From an uncultured Sanguibacteroides sp. (lineage in GTDB: Bacteria > Bacteroidota > Bacteroidia > Bacteroidales > Marinifilaceae), in assembly GCF_900543425.1 (NCBI RefSeq), contig NZ_UQRQ01000006.1, forward strand, positions 112,324-176,323: 64,000 bases of DNA, given 5' to 3'. The first letter of the stretch is position 1. The number at the start of each line of letters is the position of its first letter. The notes beneath the pieces were generated by a model. That model had not been told where the DNA came from. It searched no databases and saw only the letters and a list, made by a program, of their open reading frames with translations. Shown here in pieces: positions 17,282 through 26,937 of this stretch. The position numbers were made by a program, and so were the translations under genes.

Positions 17282-17863
17282 ATGAAAGACGTGTACGAGA
17301 TGACTGATAGGAATTTGAAAAAGATAAACGGATATGTATATAATGTGGAGTCTATATTTAAAGAATATTATGGCTCTTTATGTTATTTTGCATCTCAGTA
17401 TATCCAGGATGATAGTATTACGGAGGACATAGTGCAGGATATTTTTATCAGTTTGTTGGAGAAAAAAAATGTTTTCCAGACAGAACTTCATTTGAAAAAT
17501 TTCCTGTATTTATCTGTGCGGAATGCTTGTTTGAATGTTTTAAGGAATAAGGTTTCCAAGGAAAAATACATTGAGTTTATTACTCGAGAAGAATCTTCCG
17601 AGAATTTTGAAGATAACTTGATTCTTACGGAAGTTCATAAAGAATTGGCAGAGGCGGTGGAGAAGTTGCCGCCGGAGTGTCGTAAAGTATTTGATCTCTC
17701 TTATTTCCAGGGAAAAGATAATGAAACGGTGGCGGAAGAATTGGGACTTAGCGTGAATACCGTGAAGGCTCAAAAAGCTCGTGGGAAAAAAATTTTAAGA
17801 GAGGGATTAAGGGATATTTTCCCTTTCGTGATGTTTTTTTTGAATATTTTGGATAAATATTGA
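17282..17863 (+). CDS. ECF RNA polymerase sigma factor (cassette II)
   Basis: The ATG at 17282 (MKDVYEM) is preferred over the TTG-TTG extension from 17273. It gives 193 residues with region 2 (about 20-90; ITEDIVQDIFISLLEKK) and region 4 (about 120-175; VAEELGLSVNTVKAQKARG helix-turn-helix) and a hydrophobic C-terminal tail. It is followed by the FecR gene after 136 nt and should control the receptor operon 19463-26822 and perhaps the peptidases beyond. Confidence 0.93.
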   Translation: MKDVYEMTDRNLKKINGYVYNVESIFKEYYGSLCYFASQYIQDDSITEDIVQDIFISLLEKKNVFQTELHLKNFLYLSVRNACLNVLRNKVSKEKYIEFITREESSENFEDNLILTEVHKELAEAVEKLPPECRKVFDLSYFQGKDNETVAEELGLSVNTVKAQKARGKKILREGLRDIFPFVMFFLNILDKY

Positions 17864-17999
17864 TGATGTGTTATTAACTTGTTTATAAGGATTTTATGAT
17901 ATGTTTGTTTTAGGATAGTTATTCCCAAAATGGACATGGAATTTTTTTTGGAAAAAAAAGAAGATTCATTTAATCCTTTTGAATACCCTTCGTGTAATA

Positions 18000-19184
18000 A
18001 TGATGATGAAAAGAGAAAACTGTACATACCAGTATGACATGGCCGCTATAATAGTTTCCTATTTGCGGAATGAGATTAGTGAGGCAGATCAACGAAAGTT
18101 AGATGTCTGGCTGGCTTCTTCAGAGGGTCACAAGGATCTCTTTTCCCGGATTTGTAACGAGACGATGCAGTTGGAAGAGATCCGGAAAATTTTATCTCGT
18201 GATGCCAATAGTGCATGGGTGGTATTGAAGATGAAAGCCGAAAGGCGCCGTAAACAACGTTTATTTAGGATATATAAAGTTGCAGCTTCTGTGGTAGTCT
18301 TGTTTGGTGTGTCTATGGTATTGTGGTTAAAGTCTTCGAATAAGCCTGTAGAGGGAGAGAGGGTGGCCGTGCGCGAAGAGATCGTTCCGGGGCGTCCGAT
18401 GGCAAAGTTGACCGTTGCTTCCGGAATCACGTATCAGTTGGATACTTTGGGTGACTTGATGTTGTCGAGTTCTGCGGCAGAGAATAACGGGCGAGAGGTG
18501 ATATTTAAAGATTTGCATGAGGTGCAGGATTCATTGCCGAAATATGGAAAAATAGAAATTCCTCGCGGGGGAGAGTATACAATGGTTTTAAGTGACGGAA
18601 CAAGGGTTTACTTGAATTCGGCAACGGAATTACGTTTCCCGGAAAGTTTTGCGGGATGTAAGGAGCGGGTGGTTTATCTTTCGGGAGAAGCTTTTTTTGA
18701 GGTGGCTAAAGATGCCGACCGACCATTTATTGTCATTTGTTCTACTTACGATGTGCGGGTTCTGGGAACCTCTTTTAATATTTCTGATTACGCGGATGAC
18801 GAGGATTCTCGGACAACATTAGCCTCCGGAAAGGTCGAAATCGATATGCATAATAACAAGCAGATTGTATTAAAGCCAGGAGAACAGGCTATCGTGACGG
18901 GTAAAGGAGTGAATGTGAAAGAGGTTGATGTGGAGCTTTATACCACGTGGATGTACGAGAATTTCCGCTTTAAAGGTGGAAATATAGAAGATATTATGAA
19001 AAAGTTGGCGCGATGGTATGTGGTGGATGTGTTTTATGCCAATCAATCTGTAAAAGATTTTCATTTTACCGGTTTTTTGCCTCGTTATGCAAAAATCGAA
19101 GATGTGTTGGAATTATTAAGTTTGACAACAAAAAATATAGCGTTTGAAGTGAAAGGTAAAAGTGTATGGGTTAGGGAAAAATAA
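18000..19184 (+). CDS. FecR-family anti-sigma factor (cassette II)
   Basis: The start is placed at the first of three consecutive ATG codons (18000, 18003, 18006), about 395 residues. The order is a cytosolic N-terminal helical part, a membrane helix (YKVAASVVVLFGVSMVLWL, near 92-110), the FecR domain (RGGEYTMVLSDGTRVYLNSA; GEAFFEVAKDADRPF) and a C-terminal DUF4974 domain (FRFKGGNIEDIMKKLARWY). It is the partner of the sigma factor just upstream and of the STN domain of the SusC at 19463. Confidence 0.93.
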   Translation: MMMKRENCTYQYDMAAIIVSYLRNEISEADQRKLDVWLASSEGHKDLFSRICNETMQLEEIRKILSRDANSAWVVLKMKAERRRKQRLFRIYKVAASVVVLFGVSMVLWLKSSNKPVEGERVAVREEIVPGRPMAKLTVASGITYQLDTLGDLMLSSSAAENNGREVIFKDLHEVQDSLPKYGKIEIPRGGEYTMVLSDGTRVYLNSATELRFPESFAGCKERVVYLSGEAFFEVAKDADRPFIVICSTYDVRVLGTSFNISDYADDEDSRTTLASGKVEIDMHNNKQIVLKPGEQAIVTGKGVNVKEVDVELYTTWMYENFRFKGGNIEDIMKKLARWYVVDVFYANQSVKDFHFTGFLPRYAKIEDVLELLSLTTKNIAFEVKGKSVWVREK

Positions 19185-19462
19185 AAAGGGTATAAGAAAA
19201 GGGCCGGAGCTGCAACCCCGACCCTTAAATGTGTACTAAAAATAAACCAAAAGGGATTACAAATATACTCTTTTTTTTTCCATAAACAAATATTAAGCAA
19301 ATTTTCTCACTGCAATTTTGAAAAAAAATTATGCGGGAGAAGGTCGGTTTGTGGTGTATTGAATTTTTATAAAACATCAATTGCTTGGTTCAGAGATTAT
19401 TGACAGTGATCTTCTGAGTTGGGTGATATGTACTAAAAATGACCTAAATAAATTAAAAATCA
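19185..19462 (+). promoter_or_regulatory. fecR-susC leader with hairpin and repeated TGTACTA motif
   Basis: The 278-nt gap holds an imperfect hairpin (19199-19207 with 19218-19226, one mismatch). It also has two copies of a TGTACTAAAAATRA motif at 19232 and 19429, the second 19 nt before the susC ATG. A similar motif precedes the metalloprotease gene (34254). No clear -7 box stands out. It is likely a 5' leader with processing or attenuation. Confidence 0.4.
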
Positions 19463-22400
19463 ATGAGAAGTAAAATGAAAAACTGGTTGTTTAGTCATAG
19501 CAGATTTTCGTTAGGGTCGAAGCTAACGTTAATGCTATTGCTAATCACGCACATTGCTTTTTCCAGCGAGAAAGCTTTCAGTCAACAGAACATCACGGTT
19601 CAGTTTAAGAAACAGTCTTTGAGTGAAGTATTGAATGTATTGAAAACAAAGACTACGTACGAGTTTTTGTATAATGATGAGGAAGTGAAGAATATCACAG
19701 ACATCACTCGTGACTTTACCGATGCAACGATTTCTGAAATTCTAAAATCTTGTTTGGCCGGAACAAAGTATAATTTTAAGATCGTGAATAATATCATTAT
19801 TATCACTCCGGACGATCAGAAGAAAGAAGAGGTAAAGGCAATCACGGTAAAAGGTAAGGTTTATGATGAAAAGGGCGAATCCTTACCCGGTGTAGCGATT
19901 ACTTTGAAGAAGACAACTTTGGGTGTTGTTTCGGATATTGATGGTAAATTTGAAATTAAGTTACCCAAAAGGGATACGATGATTTTGGTATTCTCTTTCC
20001 TTGGGATGAAATCTCAAGAGGTCGATGTCAATAAGATTAAAGACCTGACGAAAGATGTTATCATCAAATTACAACCGGATGTAACGGAAGTGGATGAGGT
20101 TGTGGTTACCGGTTACGGACAAATCAAAAAACAAAGTTTTACCGGTAGTGCGCAAACGATAGAGGGAAAAGAGTTGATGAAAGCTTCTAAAAGCAACGTG
20201 ATAAAAGCATTGCAGGCTTTTGACCCGTCTTTCAGAATTCAGACCAATAATCAATGGGGATCCGACCCGAATGCATTGCCTGAAATGTATATCCGGGGTC
20301 GTTCCGGTATAGGTGTAAAGGAACTGAATAAAGACCCGTTATCTAAATCCGCCCTGCAGAATAACCCGAACCTGCCGACCTTTATTTTGGATGGTTTTGA
20401 GGTAGATGTACAGAAGGTGTATGACTTGGATATGAACCGGGTTGCCAATATTACGATTTTGAAAGATGCCGCAGCAACGGCTATGTACGGTTCTCGTGCT
20501 GCTAACGGTGTGATCGTTATCGAGTTGGTTGCTCCGAAACCGGGAGAGGTGACGGTTTCTTATACCGGAAAAGCCACGGTAACCATGCCTGACTTATCCG
20601 ATTATAACTTGGCAAATGCGAAGGAAAAGTTAGATATCGAGGTACTTTCCGGCTTATACGATCCGGCTAATTATAATGGTTTAGACGATGCCATGAAGGC
20701 ATATAATAAACGTTACGAGCGTATTGTTGAGGGTGTGGATACCGATTGGATGTCTATGCCATTGCGTAATGTTGTTGAACACCAACACAGTTTGTATGTT
20801 GAAGGAGGTAACAATGATTTGCGTTACGGTTTGGATGCTCAATTCAACAACAGAGGCGGTGTAATGAAAGACTCTTATCGTAGAACGATGGGTGTAGGAT
20901 TCTCCGTGGATTATCGATTGAATAAGAAATTCCAGGTGAAAAATACCATTTCTTATACTTACACGAAATCTCAAGAGTCTCCTTACGGGTCCTTTAGTGA
21001 TTATACGGAGTTGTTGCCCTATGACCGTCCATACAATAAGGAGGGTAAATTGGTACAGAAATTGGATTTCTCCGTGGATGCCTCCAATTCAGGTTTGAAC
21101 AACCCGTTGTATGAGGCTACTTTGAATAACTTCGAGTATAGTAAATACGACGAATTTATCGATAACCTCAGTATGAACTGGTATGTTGATGACTTCTTGT
21201 CTGTCAAAGGACAATTCAGTATCACCAAACAGTATACGAAAGGAGAACGTTTTTACGATCCTCTTTCCAGCAAAGTATCTGCAAAGGATTCTGACGATAG
21301 CGACGGTCTTTTGGGAGATTTGTACTGGAATAAAGGAGAAAATACGAACTGGAATGCCAATGTGTTCGTTTATTACAACCGTTTGATCGGTGCCCACAGT
21401 ATAAACTTTTCTTTGGGTATGAATGCCCGTTCCACGAAAACGACTACGACCTCCATTCACTACAGAGGTTTTCCGTCCGGAGAGTTGCATTCACCGAACT
21501 ATGCTGCCGAAGTATACGATAAACCTTCTAAGAGTGAGAATCAGACCCGTTTGGTCGGTTTTATCGGAAGTTTGAACTATACCTATAATGATATTTACTT
21601 GTTGGATGCTTCCGTACGTTTTGACGGTTCTTCCGAATTCGGACGTAATCAACCTTGGGGTTCTTTCTGGTCCGGCGGTTTGGGTTTGAATATCCATAAC
21701 TACGAGTTTATGAAAGATAACGGTATTTTCGACCAGTTGAAAATCCGCGGGTCTTACGGACAAACCGGTAAGGTAAATTTCTCTCCGTATAGTGCAATTA
21801 CTACTTACGAAGCTCAAACGGACGAGTGGTATAAGACCGGATACGGTGTGAAATTAAAAGCGTTAGGAAATGCGGATTTGACCTGGGAAACCACGAATGA
21901 ATTGAATATCGGTTTGGATATGACCGTGTTTAATCGGTTCACGTTGAATTTCGACTTCTATAATAAGAAAACGGTAGACTTGATCAACGATGTAACGCTT
22001 CCGACTTCATCCGGTTTCTCTTACTATGTAGACAACGTGGGAGAGAACCAAAACCGCGGATTTGAAATTCAACTTCGTGCCGATATCATTAAGAAGCGGG
22101 ATTTGAACATTGCTCTCTGGGGAAATTTAGCCCACAATAAAAATAAGATTTTGAAAATCTCCGAGTCGTTGAAAATGTACAATGATCAGGTAAACGATTA
22201 TTATAAAGAGGCCGAGGATGATCAGGTTAGTGCTTCCTGGATTAGTAAAGATCCCAAGTATTCCAAGCCGATTATGAAATACGAAGAGGGCGGTTCTTTG
22301 ACCTCTCTATTTGCGATGCAATCTTTGGGAATTGACCCGAGTAACGGAAAGGAACTTTTCCTGAATCGCGACGGATCTGTTACTCATACCTGGAGTGCGA

Positions 22401-22885
22401 CCCAACAGGTAATCGTTGGAAATACCGAGCCGGATGCTCAGGGTTCTTTCGGTTTGAATGCCATTTATAAGAACTTCACTTTGTTTGTTAACTTTATGTA
22501 CCAATGGGGAGGACAGGCTTATAACCAGACTTTGGTTGACCGGGTTGAGAATGCAAAAGTGGAAAACAGAAACGTGGACAAACGGGTGTTGACCGATCGT
22601 TGGCAAAATCCGGGAGACGTGACTCCTTTGAAAGATATTAAGAATCGTGACGTGACGACTTTGCCCACCTCTCGTTTCGTGCAGGATGATAATTTCCTCA
22701 CCTTGTCTTCTATCTCTTTGACGTATGATTTCAACGAATCATTTGTAAAACGTCTTAGAATGAGTCGAATGAGTTTCGAGGTAAGTATGGAGGATATCGT
22801 AAGATGGTCCAGTATTCGTCAAGAACGGGGACTTAGCTATCCGTTTGCACGGGGTGTAAGCTTCTCGTTAATGGTCAACTTTTAA
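19463..22885 (+). CDS. SusC/RagA-family receptor with STN domain (cassette II)
   Basis: A 1140-residue protein with a signal peptide ending near KAFSQQ (about 41), an STN domain (about 45-115; ITVQFKKQSLSEVLNVLKTK), a carboxypeptidase-like regulatory domain (about 125-210; VKGKVYDEKGESLPGVAI), a plug (EVVVTGYGQIKKQSFTGSA; DAAATAMYGSRAANG) and a barrel ending SLMVNF. The plug carries an RxTNNQWGSDPNALPEMYIRG-like stretch shared almost word for word with the minus-strand SusC at 46896, showing recent common origin. It is followed closely by SusD, DUF4843 and PKD-like genes. The STN domain implies signalling to the cassette II FecR. Peptide uptake is inferred from the peptidase genes downstream. 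Confidence 0.95.
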   Translation: MRSKMKNWLFSHSRFSLGSKLTLMLLLITHIAFSSEKAFSQQNITVQFKKQSLSEVLNVLKTKTTYEFLYNDEEVKNITDITRDFTDATISEILKSCLAGTKYNFKIVNNIIIITPDDQKKEEVKAITVKGKVYDEKGESLPGVAITLKKTTLGVVSDIDGKFEIKLPKRDTMILVFSFLGMKSQEVDVNKIKDLTKDVIIKLQPDVTEVDEVVVTGYGQIKKQSFTGSAQTIEGKELMKASKSNVIKALQAFDPSFRIQTNNQWGSDPNALPEMYIRGRSGIGVKELNKDPLSKSALQNNPNLPTFILDGFEVDVQKVYDLDMNRVANITILKDAAATAMYGSRAANGVIVIELVAPKPGEVTVSYTGKATVTMPDLSDYNLANAKEKLDIEVLSGLYDPANYNGLDDAMKAYNKRYERIVEGVDTDWMSMPLRNVVEHQHSLYVEGGNNDLRYGLDAQFNNRGGVMKDSYRRTMGVGFSVDYRLNKKFQVKNTISYTYTKSQESPYGSFSDYTELLPYDRPYNKEGKLVQKLDFSVDASNSGLNNPLYEATLNNFEYSKYDEFIDNLSMNWYVDDFLSVKGQFSITKQYTKGERFYDPLSSKVSAKDSDDSDGLLGDLYWNKGENTNWNANVFVYYNRLIGAHSINFSLGMNARSTKTTTTSIHYRGFPSGELHSPNYAAEVYDKPSKSENQTRLVGFIGSLNYTYNDIYLLDASVRFDGSSEFGRNQPWGSFWSGGLGLNIHNYEFMKDNGIFDQLKIRGSYGQTGKVNFSPYSAITTYEAQTDEWYKTGYGVKLKALGNADLTWETTNELNIGLDMTVFNRFTLNFDFYNKKTVDLINDVTLPTSSGFSYYVDNVGENQNRGFEIQLRADIIKKRDLNIALWGNLAHNKNKILKISESLKMYNDQVNDYYKEAEDDQVSASWISKDPKYSKPIMKYEEGGSLTSLFAMQSLGIDPSNGKELFLNRDGSVTHTWSATQQVIVGNTEPDAQGSFGLNAIYKNFTLFVNFMYQWGGQAYNQTLVDRVENAKVENRNVDKRVLTDRWQNPGDVTPLKDIKNRDVTTLPTSRFVQDDNFLTLSSISLTYDFNESFVKRLRMSRMSFEVSMEDIVRWSSIRQERGLSYPFARGVSFSLMVNF

Positions 22886-22899
22886 TTAATTAGAAAACT

Positions 22900-24408
22900 A
22901 TGAAAAGATATAAGTTAATATTACTTTCTGTTTGCGTGTTGCCGTTTGTGTTGGCTTCGTGCAACAAGTGGCTGGATGTCTCTCCGGAGGATCAGATCAC
23001 GGAGGAAGAACTTTGGAGTAAGGGAGAAGGATTCCGGAATGCCTTGAACGGTGTTTATAAATCGATGGCCGCTTATAACCTTTACGGTCGTAATTTGACC
23101 TGGGGATTGGTAGATGCTTTGGGACAATGTTATAATTTAAATTACGCGGCAGATAATGCTACCAAGGATATGAAGAAGGCCGTGGAGTACGAGTTTGAAG
23201 ACGAAGCTTTGAAACCGGTTATCGAGACGATCTGGGAAGAGGCTTACAATACGGTAGCCAATTGCAATAACATATTGAATAATGTGCCTCAGGCTAAGCC
23301 TGAAATTTTTGCAGCCGGAGAGCGGGAAAAGAATATGATATGGGGAGAAGCCTTGGCTTTACGTGCCTTTATCCAGTTCGATATGTTGCGTTTGTATGCG
23401 GCAGCTCCGATAACGAAACCGACCACGAAATATATTCCTTACGTGGAGACCTATCCCTCTTTGATCTCTAACAAGAAAAGTGTAAATGAGTGTTTGGATT
23501 TGATTATCAGGGATTTGAAAGATGCAAAAGCGTTGTTATGGAAGAGTGATTCTGCTTATACGTTATCTGTTGCCAATCGTTTTGAGGTTGCCGGAAGTTT
23601 AACCAACCGGTTTATTTCGACCAGAGGATACCGGATGAACTATTATGCCGCTTGTGCTGCATTGGCCCGGGTATATTTGTATGCCGAACAGACGACCAAC
23701 GCGTATAACGAAGCTACTGCTTTGATCGAATTGGAGAAGAAAAATAACTATTTCCCTTTTAAAAATAGTGCAAACAATGGAGATTTGAAGTTCTATAGCG
23801 ACATCATTATGGGACTGTATGCCTCTAAATTAAGGGATTGGGATCGGGCAGCCAATGAGGTGATGAGCGGAAACAGTATGTATTATTTAAGGTTGACGAA
23901 CATTAAAAAAATCTTTGCTCCGGACTTGAAAGGTTCCTATGAAAATATAACGAGTGATGACTATCGCTTTAAGTATCAGATTGAGAACTACATGGGATAC
24001 GAGTATTTCCGTCCCTTGAAATACAAGGAGCAAACGGCGACTACGACCCAGACCAAGGTCGCTAACGACTTGGTTCCGATGCTGCGTATGAGTGAAGTAT
24101 ATTATATCGCTGCAGAGGCTATTTATGAAACCAATTTGGAAGAGGCTAAGGAGTATCTGTTTAAGGTGAAATCCGGAAGAGGAATCAGATCTGCTGCCGT
24201 GACGGAACAAAAACAGGCTATTCAGGATAAAGATGCCTTTATAGAAGCTTTGCGTAACGATATGCGTAGAGACTTGTGGGGAGAGGGACAATTGTTCTTT
24301 ATGTTTAAGAGAGTGAATGAAGCTATTCCCTCGGATTACGAGACCTTCGGTCCTTCGGATGAGTATTTTGTACTTCCGGTACCCGATAGTGAAATTACTG
24401 TTAAATAA
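22900..24408 (+). CDS. SusD/RagB-family surface lipoprotein (cassette II)
   Basis: A 502-residue lipoprotein with the lipobox LASC (Cys21) followed by NKWLDVSPEDQ. The SusD helical core is recognisable (GEALALRAFIQFDMLRLYA; YYAACAALARVYLYAE), with the C-terminal RRDLWGEGQLFFMFKR element near the end. It lies 14 nt after susC and 9 nt before the DUF4843 gene, so translation is tightly coupled. It is paralogous to the SusD at 45389. Confidence 0.94.
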   Translation: MKRYKLILLSVCVLPFVLASCNKWLDVSPEDQITEEELWSKGEGFRNALNGVYKSMAAYNLYGRNLTWGLVDALGQCYNLNYAADNATKDMKKAVEYEFEDEALKPVIETIWEEAYNTVANCNNILNNVPQAKPEIFAAGEREKNMIWGEALALRAFIQFDMLRLYAAAPITKPTTKYIPYVETYPSLISNKKSVNECLDLIIRDLKDAKALLWKSDSAYTLSVANRFEVAGSLTNRFISTRGYRMNYYAACAALARVYLYAEQTTNAYNEATALIELEKKNNYFPFKNSANNGDLKFYSDIIMGLYASKLRDWDRAANEVMSGNSMYYLRLTNIKKIFAPDLKGSYENITSDDYRFKYQIENYMGYEYFRPLKYKEQTATTTQTKVANDLVPMLRMSEVYYIAAEAIYETNLEEAKEYLFKVKSGRGIRSAAVTEQKQAIQDKDAFIEALRNDMRRDLWGEGQLFFMFKRVNEAIPSDYETFGPSDEYFVLPVPDSEITVK

Positions 24409-24417
24409 AATCGAATT

Positions 24418-25179
24418 ATGAAGACGAATATTATATTACTTCTTTTATTGTCCCTGTTTTCTCTGTCGGCTTGCGATGAGCAAGGTTTATGGGAAAATTC
24501 GAATGATGTGACTTATATCTATTTCTCTAAAGATGCAACAAAAGACAGCACGGCTACTTCCTTTAAATTGTATGCCGGAGAGAATCGGATTACAATTCCC
24601 GTGGAGGTAACGGTTGCCGGTAAATGGCCGAAGCAGGATATGGAATTTACGGTATCAGTAGATTTGAACGAGACCACTTTATATCCCGAGAATTATGTTA
24701 TTCCGGAAAAATTCGTTTATCGTGCCGATCATAAGGTTGATACGATCTATATAGATTTTATCAATCATCCCGATTTGGCCACGAAAGATTTGAGATTAGT
24801 TTTGAAAATCGATCCGAAAGGGGATATTTTGGAAGGACCGGTTATCAATCAGAGAGCGATTATCTCTATTACGGACAGGATTTTCCAACCGGAGTGGTGG
24901 ACCGTATGGGATTTTATCGGTACGAACGGACAACCCCTCTTTAATATAGCGGAAGCTTATTATATCGGAGAATATTCGGATACGAAATACTTGATGTTCC
25001 TGGATATATTGGACGGTGAGCCTTTTGACGGAAAGGACCGGAACAAATTGAGAGGTTATTGTTTGCAGCTGAAGTACAAGATCGAAGAGTTCAACAATGA
25101 TCCGGCGAATATCGCTGCAGGAAAGACCCCGTTGAAAGATGAGAAAGGTAGAGTAATAACTGTTCCTATCAAGGGATAA
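24418..25179 (+). CDS. DUF4843 family lipoprotein (cassette II)
   Basis: A 253-residue lipoprotein (lipobox LSAC, Cys19). It has beta-rich content with tandem sandwich-like segments (YIYFSKDA; ITIPVEVTVAG; DTIYIDFI; FQPEWWTVWDF). It fits DUF4843, a Bacteroidota family encoded with SusCD pairs and thought to sit on the cell surface; its ligand is not known. It lies 9 nt after susD and 17 nt before the PKD-like gene. A paralogue occupies the same place in cassette III (44682). Confidence 0.85.
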   Translation: MKTNIILLLLLSLFSLSACDEQGLWENSNDVTYIYFSKDATKDSTATSFKLYAGENRITIPVEVTVAGKWPKQDMEFTVSVDLNETTLYPENYVIPEKFVYRADHKVDTIYIDFINHPDLATKDLRLVLKIDPKGDILEGPVINQRAIISITDRIFQPEWWTVWDFIGTNGQPLFNIAEAYYIGEYSDTKYLMFLDILDGEPFDGKDRNKLRGYCLQLKYKIEEFNNDPANIAAGKTPLKDEKGRVITVPIKG

Positions 25180-25196
25180 TTAAAACGAGAAAAAAG

Positions 25197-26822
25197 ATGA
25201 GACATAATTTTTTATGGATTGTAATGCTGCTGTTGGCAGTGAGTTGTTTGGACGATAAAAACAACTACAATTACAAGGATATAAATACGGTTGGGGATTC
25301 TAAGATTACAGGATTAAGAAGTGTTTATACTTGTTTCCCCGGCGAAGAAGTGCGTTTGGTTCCCGAAGTAAAGCTTTCAAAAGACACGTTGAATCCAGAT
25401 GTAAGCTACTCCTGGTATGTTAACGGTGCTTTAATCGAGAATACCGATTCTATATATACGTTCAAATCGGATGTTATCGCCACACATAAGATAGTTTTTT
25501 GTGTGACCGATAATCAGACCGGTGTTCAGTTTGTGGCAGGAACTCAGGTTTCCGTTGACTCTCGTTGGCTAAAAGGGTGGATGATCTTGTCCAAGGGGGC
25601 CGGAGACGCTTCTCAGGTATCCATGGTGTTGATGAGAAGAAGCGAGGTCGCTTTACCGGAAAATCAAACCAAAGATACGATTTTGTATGATGGTCAGGAT
25701 ATCAATGTTGTAAAGGATCTGGGAACGGGACCGAAGAAATTGAGAGAATCTTTTATGATTTACGATTATGCTTTTGACGGAGCCATGGATGAAATTGTTG
25801 TATTACAAGATAACAAATGCGCTGAATTACACGGGAGCGACTTGCATAAGGTAATTAATACGGAAGAAGAGTTCTCGGGAGCCGTTCCCTCCAATTTCCG
25901 TCCTTTGGATGCTATTATGACAACCGGATTAAAATGCGTATTGGATCAAGACGGTTATGTTTACACGAGTACGGGAGCCGTAATCACCGACTTCCACGCC
26001 GGAAGATATCCGTCGGAGCCGGCTTTCAACGGAAGGAAATTTAAAGCACTTTATCAATCCAACCGGAATAACGCTAAGTTTTTCTTGGCACTGGATGCAA
26101 ATAACACTTTGGTCGGAATCGTAGACGATGCTACCGCCAGATACGGTAGTCAGGATGTTCAAATGGGGGGTAAAGCGGGTGCGTTAGCCGAGATTCGTTT
26201 CCCCGAATCAAGCTACGATAAGACTTTGTTCCAGAATATTCCGGAAGAGGTGTTGTTTACGACATGGACGGACGGTGAGTACGAAGATCCTTCGTTCGTA
26301 TCTTTGCTGAAAGGACAGAGCGATTATTACATGCATACCTATTCTTTTGAGTATAAGAGTAATCCTTCTTCGGAAGAGCCCAATTTGGATGTTATCTCAA
26401 CCAACGGAAGAACACATAAAATTTCTTCTGCCATGATGAATAATTTCACGGATGCGGCTGCTCTTTACTACTATAAATGTTTGATCGTGGCTAACGGCAA
26501 TAAGTTATACAGTTGTTCTTTGACCGATGAGAACGATCCCGGTAAGGAGTTTATGACCTTCGCCGGTAATATCGTTGCCATCGATGCCAAAGATATGGGA
26601 CGAGATCCGGATAGCCCGAGATACGATTTCGGTGGTGCTCATGTCGGAGTGGCGTTGGATAACGGAGAGTTCTATATCTACGAGTTGAAGTATGACGAGG
26701 ATGCGGCGAAAGTGACAGAGATGCGGGAGTTGTATCATTATGCCGGATTTGGTAATATCGTAGATGTTATATATAAGTATGGAGAAAGTTCTATGGTAAC
26801 TTTCCCGTATCAGCCGAATTGA
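25197..26822 (+). CDS. PKD-like family lipoprotein (cassette II)
   Basis: A 541-residue lipoprotein (lipobox AVSC, Cys17) with DDKNNYNYKDIN after the Cys, the usual start of this family. N-terminal PKD-like beta domains (about 35-130; VSYSWYVNG) precede a larger region with repeated blade-like elements, perhaps a propeller (LNGRKFKALYQ; GVALDNGEFYIYELKY). It is the last gene of the receptor operon; a hairpin follows before the first peptidase. A surface substrate-binding role is inferred from position and lipidation. Confidence 0.85.
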   Translation: MRHNFLWIVMLLLAVSCLDDKNNYNYKDINTVGDSKITGLRSVYTCFPGEEVRLVPEVKLSKDTLNPDVSYSWYVNGALIENTDSIYTFKSDVIATHKIVFCVTDNQTGVQFVAGTQVSVDSRWLKGWMILSKGAGDASQVSMVLMRRSEVALPENQTKDTILYDGQDINVVKDLGTGPKKLRESFMIYDYAFDGAMDEIVVLQDNKCAELHGSDLHKVINTEEEFSGAVPSNFRPLDAIMTTGLKCVLDQDGYVYTSTGAVITDFHAGRYPSEPAFNGRKFKALYQSNRNNAKFFLALDANNTLVGIVDDATARYGSQDVQMGGKAGALAEIRFPESSYDKTLFQNIPEEVLFTTWTDGEYEDPSFVSLLKGQSDYYMHTYSFEYKSNPSSEEPNLDVISTNGRTHKISSAMMNNFTDAAALYYYKCLIVANGNKLYSCSLTDENDPGKEFMTFAGNIVAIDAKDMGRDPDSPRYDFGGAHVGVALDNGEFYIYELKYDEDAAKVTEMRELYHYAGFGNIVDVIYKYGESSMVTFPYQPN

Positions 26823-26848
26823 TTACAAACTGGATTTTAATAAATATG

Positions 26849-26870
26849 GAAGGGAGCTTAGGCTCCCTTC
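26849..26870 (+). terminator. Hairpin after the PKD-like gene
   Basis: GAAGGGAGC (26849-26857) pairs with GCTCCCTTC (26862-26870) around a 4-nt loop. The downstream bases TATGTT are not a proper T-run, so read-through into the peptidase genes is plausible. Confidence 0.5.
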
Positions 26871-26937
26871 TATGTTCTAACAAAGGGGTTGCGGATGTGA
26901 AGGATATAGATGGTAATTGTATGTAAATGATAATTGT